From Nitrospira sp. (GTDB lineage Bacteria; Nitrospirota; Nitrospiria; Nitrospirales; Nitrospiraceae), in contig CP060499.1 of NCBI GenBank assembly GCA_024760525.1, positions 3,245,501 through 3,309,500 of the forward strand: DNA of 64,000 nt, read 5' to 3'. Positions 41,547 through 49,490 of the stretch are shown piece after piece. Position 1 is the stretch's first letter, and every line of letters starts with the position of its first letter. Made by a program: the position numbers and the translations under genes. The notes under the pieces are model-generated. The model made no database searches. It was given only the letters and a program-made list of their open reading frames with translations, and was not told where the DNA came from.

Positions 41547-42179
41547 TCACTGGACGAGATGATGACGAAGGGCGTAGCGAATCAGTTCCGCGGTCGTTCG
41601 GAGCTTGAGTTTTTCGAGCAACCGGGCTCGGTACGTACCGACCGTCGAGACGCTGAGGCACAGTTGATCGGCGGTTTCCGTGAGAGTCTTGCCCTTGGCT
41701 ATGAGGCAAAGGACCGCCAGTTCACGATCCGACAGCGTCTGATGCAGCAAGGTCGGAGCTTCGTGCGCGAAACTTTCGGCCAGCGCTTCGGCGAGAGAGA
41801 CCGTGACGTACCTGCCTCCCTGCATCGCTTTTTTCAGCGCGGCCAACAACTCGTCCGGCGCGCTGTCCTTCGTCAGATACGCCTTCGCGCCGGCCCTGAA
41901 GGCGCGAACGGCATACTCCGTCTCCGTGTGAAAACTGAGTATCACGACCGGCACATCAGGCCGTCGGGCCTTCAGTTCCTTGAGAACATCCAAGCCGTTC
42001 ATGTCCGGTAGATCAACGTCCAAGACCACCGCGCTCCAGAGATCATCCTTCACGGTGTCCAACACCCCGCGTCCCGATCCGGTTTCTGCGACAACCATCT
42101 GCTCGAAACCCTCAGCGATGATCTGCCTCCACCCCTGTCGGACGATGGCATGGTCATCGGCGATCATGACCCTCAGCAT
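41547..42179 (-). CDS. NarL/FixJ-type response regulator
   Basis: A 210-residue DNA-binding regulator: receiver with Asp8-Asp9, Asp54 in VLDVDLPDMNG and Lys104, then a LuxR-type helix-turn-helix at about 146-207 (LSDRELAVLCLIAKGKT with LCLSVSTVGTYRARLLEKL). It lies 42 bases downstream of a HisKA_3 kinase on the same strand, the usual NarX/NarL arrangement. Targets are unknown. Confidence 0.95.
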   Translation of the reverse strand: MLRVMIADDHAIVRQGWRQIIAEGFEQMVVAETGSGRGVLDTVKDDLWSAVVLDVDLPDMNGLDVLKELKARRPDVPVVILSFHTETEYAVRAFRAGAKAYLTKDSAPDELLAALKKAMQGGRYVTVSLAEALAESFAHEAPTLLHQTLSDRELAVLCLIAKGKTLTETADQLCLSVSTVGTYRARLLEKLKLRTTAELIRYALRHHLVQ

Positions 42180-42221
42180 GGTCGGGCCTCCAGCCTCCTC
42201 GGCTCGGAATGATTCGCGGCA

Positions 42222-43364
42222 TTACCCTTGTTGTGGCATAGGGAGGCGCACGCTCACGGACGTCCCGCGATGCGGGACGCCCTGCATCGTGAGTTCTCCC
42301 TTGATCGAGACCAGTCGTTCGCGAATGCCGCGCAACCCGAAGGATGTCGGCTTGGCCATATCCTTCTCCATAATCCCTCGCCCATCGTCGTTGATGGTCA
42401 TCACCAGCGCGCCGCTTTCTTCCTGAAGACAGATCTGCACGCGCTGCGCGTTCGCATGGCGGATGACGTTGGTCAGAAGCTCCTGGGCGATACGGAAGAG
42501 CGCCGTGGCCTGGGAGTCCTGGATGTGCATTTGCGCCACATCGGGGCCTGTCAGTAGCGTGCATTCCAGGCCAGTCCGTTCCTGAAAGTCTCGGGTTTGC
42601 CACCGCAGAGCAGCGACCAGTCCAAAATCGTCCAGGAGGCTGGGGCGCAGGGACACGGCGATGCGTCTGGTGGAGTTGGTCAGCGCGTTCACCAGCTTCA
42701 TCATGGACTTCAATCGACATGCGATCTCGCCTGCTTGCGCTCCACCCCCTGCTTCGCTGTGCTTGCAATTCAGCCAGATCAGGTCCAAATGGAGGGCCGT
42801 GACCAACTGCCCTAATTCGCTGTGCAGTTCCCGTGCGATCCGTTTGCGCTCCGCTTCCTGTGAGGCTTCCAATTGACCGATCAATCCCCTGAGTTGTTGA
42901 TAGGTCCGCTGAAGTTCTCCCTCAGCCCTGTTGCGCTCGGTCACGTCCACGTCCATGCGTACGAAGCATGGCGCACCGTCGGAACTTGAAATGCCGAACG
43001 TCGTCGAAAGGCAGACGCCAGGGCTGCCGTCGCGGTGATGGAAGCTAGATTCTGCAGGCCCAAGCGACAGGCCAGTCATTTGGATTTCTTCCAGAACTTT
43101 GACAAATGCGGCGGCGTCCTCGGGCGTCAGGAAGAGTTGCTCCAACGTCTTCCCGAGCGCCTCCCCGCTTTTCCAGCCGAACATATTCTCGGAGGCGCGA
43201 TTCCAATACAGTACGCGACCGTTGTCGTCATACCACTGCACGGCGACATAGGGGGTGTTTTCAACGGTGGCGCGGATGCGTTCTTCGCTCACCCGCAGCG
43301 CCGACTCAGTCCGCTTGCGCATGGCGACCGTCCCAGAAATGCTGCACGCCTTATAGGTCTGCAA
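42222..43364 (-). CDS. PAS-containing NarX-type histidine kinase (HisKA_3)
   Basis: A 380-residue kinase with a PAS domain at 25-150, dimerisation helix with His181 in ERKRIARELHSELG and an ATP-binding domain (ELLTNVIRHANA, NDDGRGI, GLRGIRERL). The frame opens at a TTG at 43364 without a ribosome site; ATG 43322 would drop 14 residues. In another frame, ATG 43441 begins MSIASLSAPLTLVLPSLWVV, a clean membrane helix that would join the kinase frame with one added base near 43366. The gene may therefore be 5' frameshifted and originally membrane anchored. It forms a pair with the NarL-type regulator. Confidence 0.88.
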   Translation of the reverse strand: MQTYKACSISGTVAMRKRTESALRVSEERIRATVENTPYVAVQWYDDNGRVLYWNRASENMFGWKSGEALGKTLEQLFLTPEDAAAFVKVLEEIQMTGLSLGPAESSFHHRDGSPGVCLSTTFGISSSDGAPCFVRMDVDVTERNRAEGELQRTYQQLRGLIGQLEASQEAERKRIARELHSELGQLVTALHLDLIWLNCKHSEAGGGAQAGEIACRLKSMMKLVNALTNSTRRIAVSLRPSLLDDFGLVAALRWQTRDFQERTGLECTLLTGPDVAQMHIQDSQATALFRIAQELLTNVIRHANAQRVQICLQEESGALVMTINDDGRGIMEKDMAKPTSFGLRGIRERLVSIKGELTMQGVPHRGTSVSVRLPMPQQG

Positions 43365-43467
43365 CAGAGAAAGATACCGGCAACGACCCAGAGCGACGGG
43401 AGGACCAATGTGAGAGGTGCTGAGAGAGAAGCGATACTCATCGAATCGGCGTTCTCCCCACGCGTGG

Positions 43468-43640
43468 AATTCTACACTCGGCGCTTCGTCGCGCAGACGG
43501 GCTCGCGGCTAATATCGTGAAATGAAGGGCCGCGCCCGATGGGACTGCGCTCGCGACCATCCAAGGGCTTGCGTCAGAGCGGAATTCATGTTCATGGCCA
43601 GTCGGATCGGCAGCAAGTATAGCCTAAATTCTACACTCGG
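43468..43640. repeat. 14-base direct repeat upstream of the NarX-type kinase
   Basis: AATTCTACACTCGG occurs at 43468-43481 and again at 43627-43640, 159 bases apart, in the 500-base gap that separates the minus-strand kinase from the plus-strand antiporter. The rest of 43442-43851 shows no gene. The repeats may be protein-binding sites, but this is weak evidence. Confidence 0.4.
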
Positions 43641-43851
43641 GAAAGTGTCTTAGGGCTCACTGCCGTGATAAGGCATTCGGCTTCGGATGGCATGCGATCT
43701 TAGCCCGGACCGGGTCGGTTACGTGTGAGAGCTGATCTTGTCGAACCGGGGCCGTCGCATCAGGATCTCTTAAGGGCCCGTCGGCTATGCTGGGCTGATA
43801 GGGGGTCTGATCGTTTAGTTTGGACCCATGCGAGAACTATGAAGCAAGACG

Positions 43852-43904
43852 ACGATCGCTAGATGAAGAGGCGACATTCTTCACCTCGTCTATGGTATTT
43901 TCGT
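43852..43904 (+). repeat. 53-base element upstream of the CPA2 antiporter gene
   Basis: Second copy of the element at 36521-36573. It ends 78 bases before the GTG start of the antiporter. Conserved blocks are ATGAAGAGGCG, TCACCTC and TCTATGGTATTTTCGT. Confidence 0.7.
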
Positions 43905-43982
43905 TCCCCGGTCATGTGGCCATCGCCGTCGATCGGCCATGGCCGGTCAATGTGCGGATAGAGTTCGCTGAAGAGGTATTGC

Positions 43983-45683
43983 GTGCAGCCAAATCCCTTG
44001 TTCTTTTCGGATCTTGCCACGGTATTCCTTGCCGCCGTCGCCGGCGGCGTACTCGCCCGAATTGCCGGGCAGCCGTTGATCCTCGGCTACGTCCTGGGTG
44101 GCATCGCGATCGGTCCATTTACCCCGGGCCTTACGATCTCTGAACCGCATGCCTTCGAGCTGTTTGCAGAGATCGGCGTCATTCTCTTGATGTTCTCGAT
44201 CGGACTTGAGTTTTCAGTGAAGGACCTGATGCGGGTCAAATGGGTTGCCCTTGCCGGTGGTCCGCTCGGCATTCTCATGTCCATCGGATTGGCCATCCTG
44301 ATCGGGAGTCTGATCGGGTGGTCGACCATCCAGAGCATCGTGATTGGAGCGGTCATTTCCATGGCGAGCACGATGGTACTCGCGCGTCTCCTCGTAGATC
44401 GGGGCGAGCTTCGATCGAAGCATGGACGGGTGATGATCGGCATTACCCTCGTCGAAGACGTCGCAGTCGTAGGGATGACGGTGCTCATGCCGGCCCTCGG
44501 AGAGTTCGACTCGGGGCGATTGCTTCTGATCGGTCAAGCCTTGGGAAAGGCTCTATTGATCCTGGTGCCAGTGGGATACCTGGGCGCCAAAGTCATCCCA
44601 CCGATCATGACTCACGTCGCCAGGACTCAGAATCAAGAGCTCTTCCTCCTCGTCACGCTGGCCATCAGCCTTGGGACTGCCGCCGTCACACAGATGGTCG
44701 GACTTTCTCTCGCCTTGGGAGCCTTCCTGGCCGGGCTCATTATCAGCGCATCCGACTATGGACACGAAACCTTGGCCCGGCTTCTTTCGCTACGTGATGC
44801 CTTCGTCGCGCTCTTTTTCGTGACCATCGGTATTCTGATCGATCCGCGCGTCATCCTCAGTAACATTTCTCTCCTTGCCACGATGATTGCCTTGATCGTA
44901 GCCGGGAAGCTCTTGATTTGGATGACCGTCGTGCGGCTGTTCGGCTACCCATGGATCACCGCAGTCCTGGTGGGGGTCGGCCTCACGCAAATCGGCGAAT
45001 TCTCGTTTGTCCTCGTGCAGGTCGCAAAATCGGCGGGCCATGTCGGCAGTGAAGTCTACAATGCGACGCTTGCCGCCTCTCTCATCACCATTCTCATGAA
45101 TGCGGCTCTTGTCAGGTATGTGCCCGGCTGGCTCGTTCAGAGACGTCTCGCGCACGATCAACACGACATGGCGCCGTGGCCGCCGGAAGGCGAACCGCTC
45201 CGGCAGCATGTCGTCCTTTGCGGATTCGGACGAGTCGGCAGCGCGCTCGGAAGGGCGTTGGAGGCTTTCAGTCTTCCCTACGTGGTGATCGACCGAAATC
45301 CGGACATTATTCGCCGGCTACAAGCCAAACGCGCGGCCTGCCTCTATGGCGACGCCTCCCACCGCGAATTGCTTATGAAGGCCGGAGCGGCGGATGCATC
45401 TCTGATCATCGTGGCCTTGCCTGAGATCGAACCCGCCGCGCTGACAGTGAGTCGTATTCATGACCTCAATCCGAAAGTTCCAATCCTGGCCCGTGCACAT
45501 GGACTCGCGGAAGGGGAACGATTGGGTGTGATTGGAGCGACCGAGGTCATTCAGCCTGAAGTCGAGGCATCGGCGACATTGATCCGGCATGCCTTGAACT
45601 GGTTCGGGGTACCGAAGGACCGCATTCTCGACTATGTGGAGCAGTACCGGCAATCTATGGAAACGAAACGGCATTCAGGTTGA
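43983..45683 (+). CDS. CPA2 cation:proton antiporter with TrkA-N domain (KefB/YbaL type)
   Basis: A 566-residue inner-membrane antiporter exchanging K+ or Na+ for protons. About twelve helices fill residues 10-385 (GYVLGGIAIGPFTPG, MFSIGLEFS and LVEDVAVVGM are family marks). A cytoplasmic TrkA-N domain follows at about 405-525, starting HVVLCGFGRVGSALG with the nucleotide loop GxGxxG, which in KefB/KefC relatives gates transport in response to NAD(H) or glutathione. The GTG at 43983 lies six bases after AGAGG. The upstream element shared with the stress protein gene suggests joint control. Confidence 0.95.
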   Translation: MQPNPLFFSDLATVFLAAVAGGVLARIAGQPLILGYVLGGIAIGPFTPGLTISEPHAFELFAEIGVILLMFSIGLEFSVKDLMRVKWVALAGGPLGILMSIGLAILIGSLIGWSTIQSIVIGAVISMASTMVLARLLVDRGELRSKHGRVMIGITLVEDVAVVGMTVLMPALGEFDSGRLLLIGQALGKALLILVPVGYLGAKVIPPIMTHVARTQNQELFLLVTLAISLGTAAVTQMVGLSLALGAFLAGLIISASDYGHETLARLLSLRDAFVALFFVTIGILIDPRVILSNISLLATMIALIVAGKLLIWMTVVRLFGYPWITAVLVGVGLTQIGEFSFVLVQVAKSAGHVGSEVYNATLAASLITILMNAALVRYVPGWLVQRRLAHDQHDMAPWPPEGEPLRQHVVLCGFGRVGSALGRALEAFSLPYVVIDRNPDIIRRLQAKRAACLYGDASHRELLMKAGAADASLIIVALPEIEPAALTVSRIHDLNPKVPILARAHGLAEGERLGVIGATEVIQPEVEASATLIRHALNWFGVPKDRILDYVEQYRQSMETKRHSG

Positions 45684-45737
45684 GGATGTCGCAAGGCCCT
45701 CCAGCGTCGTTTTCGCATCGCTCAGTACTCCTGATGC
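45683..45737. repeat. Fragment related to the 2433-2558 palindrome
   Basis: The 55 bases after the antiporter stop share AGGATG, CCAGCGTCGTT and TCGCTC in order with the left arm of the 2433-2558 element, and again the repeat begins at the stop codon. The right arm is not visible, so this is a truncated or diverged copy. Confidence 0.5.
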
Positions 45738-45751
45738 TTCCCGATCCGCCA

Positions 45752-46162
45752 TCAACTCCGATTGGGAATGGACTGCGCGAGCAAGTTTCTGACCGCCGCG
45801 TGCGCCAGAATCACCTCCGGTCCCCGTTGCAGCGCATCGTAGTATTGTCTGCCGAACCCCTCCCCAACCTCCGTCGGGGTGAGAAGTTTCCCCACCGACT
45901 CAAGCACGGAGATCTTCTCGTCGTTCGACGGTTCAACGGCTTCGCTAAGTTCGTCAAGCTTGGCCGTTAACTGGGACAACGGACGCAACCAGGCAAACCA
46001 GCCATCGTTCAGCACCAACTGCAAGAACATCCCGTTGGACGGAATCCTCCCGTGCACACGCTCGTAGGACACCCGCTCATCGTCCAACAACGCTTTGTGT
46101 AGATGAAGAAGGGCCTGAATGAGATTGTCCAATGAGCTATCTCTTCCCCTTTGGTTCGGCAT
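45752..46162 (-). CDS. Uncharacterised 136-residue protein
   Basis: A soluble, mostly helical protein with no signal peptide or membrane segment. A conserved-looking core contains HLHKALLDDERVSYERVHG and LNDGWFAWLRPLSQL, which reads like a real folded domain rather than chance coding, but I cannot name the family. GGAG lies eight bases before the ATG. It starts 30 bases after the Rieske-FMN reductase stop and is probably the last gene of the second pump operon. Confidence 0.72.
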   Translation of the reverse strand: MPNQRGRDSSLDNLIQALLHLHKALLDDERVSYERVHGRIPSNGMFLQLVLNDGWFAWLRPLSQLTAKLDELSEAVEPSNDEKISVLESVGKLLTPTEVGEGFGRQYYDALQRGPEVILAHAAVRNLLAQSIPNRS

Positions 46163-46192
46163 ACCATCGTCTCCTCGTCGAATTCGTGGTCG

Positions 46193-47299
46193 TCAGCCGG
46201 TAGGCTCGCTATCGAGTTGATGCGCTTTGCGCCCGCCGCGAGCCAGGGGATGCTCGGGAAGTTGTCCGTCGATCATGAGCTTTGCCATGTCTGCCGCGCG
46301 TGTCACCAGTTCCTGTGCTCCTTCACGAAGTTCCCGGCTGTTCTGGACCTCGATGACGTTCCGTTCCATATCCTCGGCACTCCAGCCTCTGGAATGAGCG
46401 ATGAACGGAAATTGCGGGAATTGGCAGCCGACCTCGGCCCAAAACGTCAAGAGTTGCCCGGCTACGCCTTGAACATTGTCCTGCCCGCCCATGATGATGA
46501 AAGCGGCGACTTTGTTCTTCAACAAGTGTTTGCTGGCGATCGTCTCCTGATTCTGAATGCAGTTCAGCCGCTCGATCATCTTGTAGTACAGACTGCTCGC
46601 GTTCCCCCAGCGGATCGGCGTGGCGATGAGAATCACGTCGGCCCAATGCACGATGGCTTCGTACACACGATCGAGCTGATCGCTCGGGTCCATCTGAGTG
46701 ATGGAACACGGCCACGTGCAAGCCTGCGCCGATTTGGAATAGAACCCTTCGCAGGCTCGAAAGCTCAAGTCTCGAAGCTTGATGTACTGGATCTCGAGCT
46801 GAAGGTCGGTCTGCGCGTGCTCCAAGGCAGTCTCGAGTAACGCATCGGATCCGCTGTAGCGCGGATGGGCGACAGTCATCGCCGTCGTAGAGATGCCGAC
46901 GACCCGAATCGGGCCAGCCCGGCGAATGATCGGTCTCGCCAAGGGATGCGGCGCATGCGCCTGCTTCTTGCGCTTTGTCGCTGAGGACAGGTCGACGTAG
47001 AGGCGACCGCTCTCTACCTTGGTTGCGTAAGCCGGAACCTGATCTTGCTCATAGCCGGGTTCCCCTTGACCGGTTCGATGATGAAACTTCCAGTAATGCC
47101 AGGGGCAGACTACATAATCGCCGTTGAGAGTGCCTTCGCCTAACGGGCCGCCCACGTGATTGCAGACTCCGGAGATGGCGCCAAACGCGCCGTCCTTGTG
47201 CGTCAGTGCGATGGCCGTCGCCCCGCACACAACTTCCTGCAAGGGCTTGTTCTTCAATTCCTCGACAGACCCGACATCAATCCAGTTGCTCTCGGACAT
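46193..47299 (-). CDS. Rieske domain fused to an NAD(P)H-dependent FMN reductase
   Basis: A 368-residue fusion. Residues 5-105 are a Rieske ferredoxin with Cys46-x-His48 and C65-PW-H68 binding a [2Fe-2S] cluster. After a Pro-rich basic linker, residues 130-345 are a flavodoxin-like FMN reductase (IRVVGISTTAMT at the phosphate-binding loop, ATPIRWGNASSLYYKMIERL in the flavin region). Two extra Cys (ACTWPC) lie between the strands. The ATG at 47299 follows GAGGA; an upstream frame to 47374 enters the SDR gene. It would pass electrons from NAD(P)H through FMN to the cluster or to an acceptor. It is in the second pump operon. Confidence 0.9.
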   Translation of the reverse strand: MSESNWIDVGSVEELKNKPLQEVVCGATAIALTHKDGAFGAISGVCNHVGGPLGEGTLNGDYVVCPWHYWKFHHRTGQGEPGYEQDQVPAYATKVESGRLYVDLSSATKRKKQAHAPHPLARPIIRRAGPIRVVGISTTAMTVAHPRYSGSDALLETALEHAQTDLQLEIQYIKLRDLSFRACEGFYSKSAQACTWPCSITQMDPSDQLDRVYEAIVHWADVILIATPIRWGNASSLYYKMIERLNCIQNQETIASKHLLKNKVAAFIIMGGQDNVQGVAGQLLTFWAEVGCQFPQFPFIAHSRGWSAEDMERNVIEVQNSRELREGAQELVTRAADMAKLMIDGQLPEHPLARGGRKAHQLDSEPTG

Positions 47300-47327
47300 C
47301 AACATTCCTCGCAGTGTTTGTCCCGAC

Positions 47328-48005
47328 TCACGTTCCCATTGGAATAACGGCCCCGTTGATCTGACTGGCCTCATCGGACGCGAGATAGATCAGCGCCTGG
47401 GCGACGGATTCAGGCTTGACCCACGTCGATGGATCCACATCAGGCATGCTGTTCCGATTTGCCGGCGTATCGATGGTGGTCGGCAATATGCCGTTGACCA
47501 TGACACCCGATCCGGCCAATTCCGTCGCGAGCGCGCGGATCAGCGCCAGAAGTCCTGATTTCGACACGATGTACGCCGCCGCGCCGGGAAAAGGTTCGAC
47601 CGCGGCACGGGCAGCGACATGGACGATCCTCCCACTCCGCCTTCCCAGCATATGTGGCATGACCGCCTTGGAAAGCAGAAACGCCGACGTAAGATTCAGC
47701 GTCAGCATTCGCTGCCACAATGAGACGTCCGTCTCCGTGACACGACCCAGCGCAAAGCCACCGACCAGATTGACCAGGGCATCGATGCGGCCTTCCTTCC
47801 GTACAACCGCCTCGACAAGCCGCCGCACATCCTTTTCATCGGTCACATCGGCTGTAACCGCGACCCAGCCCTCCGGTTGGCCTGCAGATCCGTGGCGATC
47901 AACGGAAATCACCTGCGCCCCGGCATGCGCGAACGCCGGAACGACGGTGTGTCCTAGGGCTCCGCCCCCTCCTGCAATCAGCACGATCTTCTTTTCCAAT
48001 CCCAT
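47328..48005 (-). CDS. Short-chain dehydrogenase/reductase with atypical cofactor loop
   Basis: A 225-residue SDR. The cofactor loop reads AGGGGALG where classical members have TGxxxGIG, NNAG is replaced by NLVGG, and the catalytic YIVSK is kept; the Ser before it is replaced (HVAARAAVEP), so dehydrogenase activity may be altered. The start at ATG 48005 gives a proper beta strand (KKIVLIAGGGG). It lies 50 bases after the channel gene and 28 bases before the Rieske-FMN reductase, mirroring the SDR position in the first pump operon. Confidence 0.88.
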   Translation of the reverse strand: MGLEKKIVLIAGGGGALGHTVVPAFAHAGAQVISVDRHGSAGQPEGWVAVTADVTDEKDVRRLVEAVVRKEGRIDALVNLVGGFALGRVTETDVSLWQRMLTLNLTSAFLLSKAVMPHMLGRRSGRIVHVAARAAVEPFPGAAAYIVSKSGLLALIRALATELAGSGVMVNGILPTTIDTPANRNSMPDVDPSTWVKPESVAQALIYLASDEASQINGAVIPMGT

Positions 48006-48055
48006 TGGATCGCCCCACGAATGACAGGCGCCAAAGCACAAGATAGTTCGCCGCG

Positions 48056-49489
48056 CTAGTGATCTCCCGTTTGGATCGCGGAGGCCACCGGCTGTTCTCG
48101 ATCGGACTCCTGAGGCGACCAACCACCGCCCAAGGCTTTGTACAGCTGGACCACCGATATCAGGTACAAGCGGTGGGTCGTCGCAAGCGCCAATTCCGCG
48201 TCGAACAGGTTCCGTTGCGCGATTAAGACATCCAAATAGTTCGCCAGGCCGCCTTTGTACCGGAGATTGGCCAGGCGTAGGGCCGCTTTCAGCGCGTTCA
48301 CCTGTCGCTCCTGCGCAGCCGCCTGTTCACGTGCCATCGCGACCCCTGCCAGCGCGTCTTCAACTTCCTTGAAGGCTACGAGGATCGTCTGTTTATATTG
48401 GGCGATCGCTTGTCGGGACTGAGCTTCCGCGGCCTTCTGCTGAAACCCGAGGCTTACCGCATTCAACAAGGGACCGGTCAGCGTCGGACCGAAGGCTGCG
48501 AAGTCTCCTCCGGCCGTGAAGAGTTTGGATAGGCTTGGATTGGCGAGGCCAAGAAGTCCGGTGAGCGAGACTTTTGGGAAACGATCGGCTTTCGCGGCTC
48601 CGATTCTGGCCGTCGCCGCAGCCAGCTGCAGCTCCGCCTGGACGATATCCGGCCGCCGTTGCAGCAATTCGGATGGGAGACCGGCCGGCACGATGGGCGG
48701 CACGACTTGATCGGTCAACGATTGCCCCCTGGCGATCTGGCCAGGATTCCTCCCTAGTAACACACTCAGTTCATTTTCTTTCAGAATCACTTGGCGCTTC
48801 AGATCCGCAATGCGCGCCGCCGCGTTTTCCCGCTCCGCTTGAAACTGTTCGACATCCAGCCCGTGAATCAATCCTTGCCGGTGACGAGCTTGGCTGATTC
48901 GCACTGACTCGTCCCATGCTTTCAACGTGCGTTCGGCAATCTCCAGTTGCAGATCGAACTGCCGAAGGTCGAAATAAGCCTGCGCCACTCCTCCGACCAG
49001 CTGCAAAACGATCGCGCGCCGACTTTCCTCCCTGGCCAGCAGATCACCGCGGGCCGCTTCATTCGACCGGCGGATCCGTCCCCACACATCGATTTCCCAA
49101 GCGAGATTTCCCTGCAGGTAGTAGCTGAAGGGGCTCGGAAATCCTGCGAAACGGACTCCGCCCGACCGCGCAAAGGGGAAATTGGCCGTCCCCGTCATTT
49201 GAGGAATATAGTCTGTCCGCGCGATGAACAACCGAGCTTCAAACTCTTCGATCGTCGCGACGGCACGTTCGAGATCCTTGTTTTCCTCCAACGCAATACG
49301 GATAAGCTTCTGAAGCTCCTCATCACGGTACAATTCCCACCAGGGCATATTGGCGAGAGACGGGAGATCAGTGGCTTCTTTGGCCATGCGAAACGAATCA
49401 TTGGCCGGAATATCAGGGCGCGAATAATCGGGCCCCACCGCGCAGGAAAGCAGGAGGCCTGAAAGGCCTAACAGCGGGAGGATTCGCAT
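48056..49489 (-). CDS. Outer-membrane efflux channel (OprM/NodT family), operon 2
   Basis: A 477-residue TolC-like channel with lipoprotein signal (LLLSCAVGPDYSRP) and OEP helices. It parallels the channel at 27004-28422 along the whole length, for example AATARIGAAKADRFP against AATARIGAAKAERFP and RYKGGLANYLDVL in both. The ATG at 49489 is one base after the RND permease stop and nine bases after GGAG; the frame open to 49522 lies within the permease gene. It is the third gene of the second pump operon. Confidence 0.95.
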   Translation of the reverse strand: MRILPLLGLSGLLLSCAVGPDYSRPDIPANDSFRMAKEATDLPSLANMPWWELYRDEELQKLIRIALEENKDLERAVATIEEFEARLFIARTDYIPQMTGTANFPFARSGGVRFAGFPSPFSYYLQGNLAWEIDVWGRIRRSNEAARGDLLAREESRRAIVLQLVGGVAQAYFDLRQFDLQLEIAERTLKAWDESVRISQARHRQGLIHGLDVEQFQAERENAAARIADLKRQVILKENELSVLLGRNPGQIARGQSLTDQVVPPIVPAGLPSELLQRRPDIVQAELQLAAATARIGAAKADRFPKVSLTGLLGLANPSLSKLFTAGGDFAAFGPTLTGPLLNAVSLGFQQKAAEAQSRQAIAQYKQTILVAFKEVEDALAGVAMAREQAAAQERQVNALKAALRLANLRYKGGLANYLDVLIAQRNLFDAELALATTHRLYLISVVQLYKALGGGWSPQESDREQPVASAIQTGDH

Positions 49490-49490
49490 A

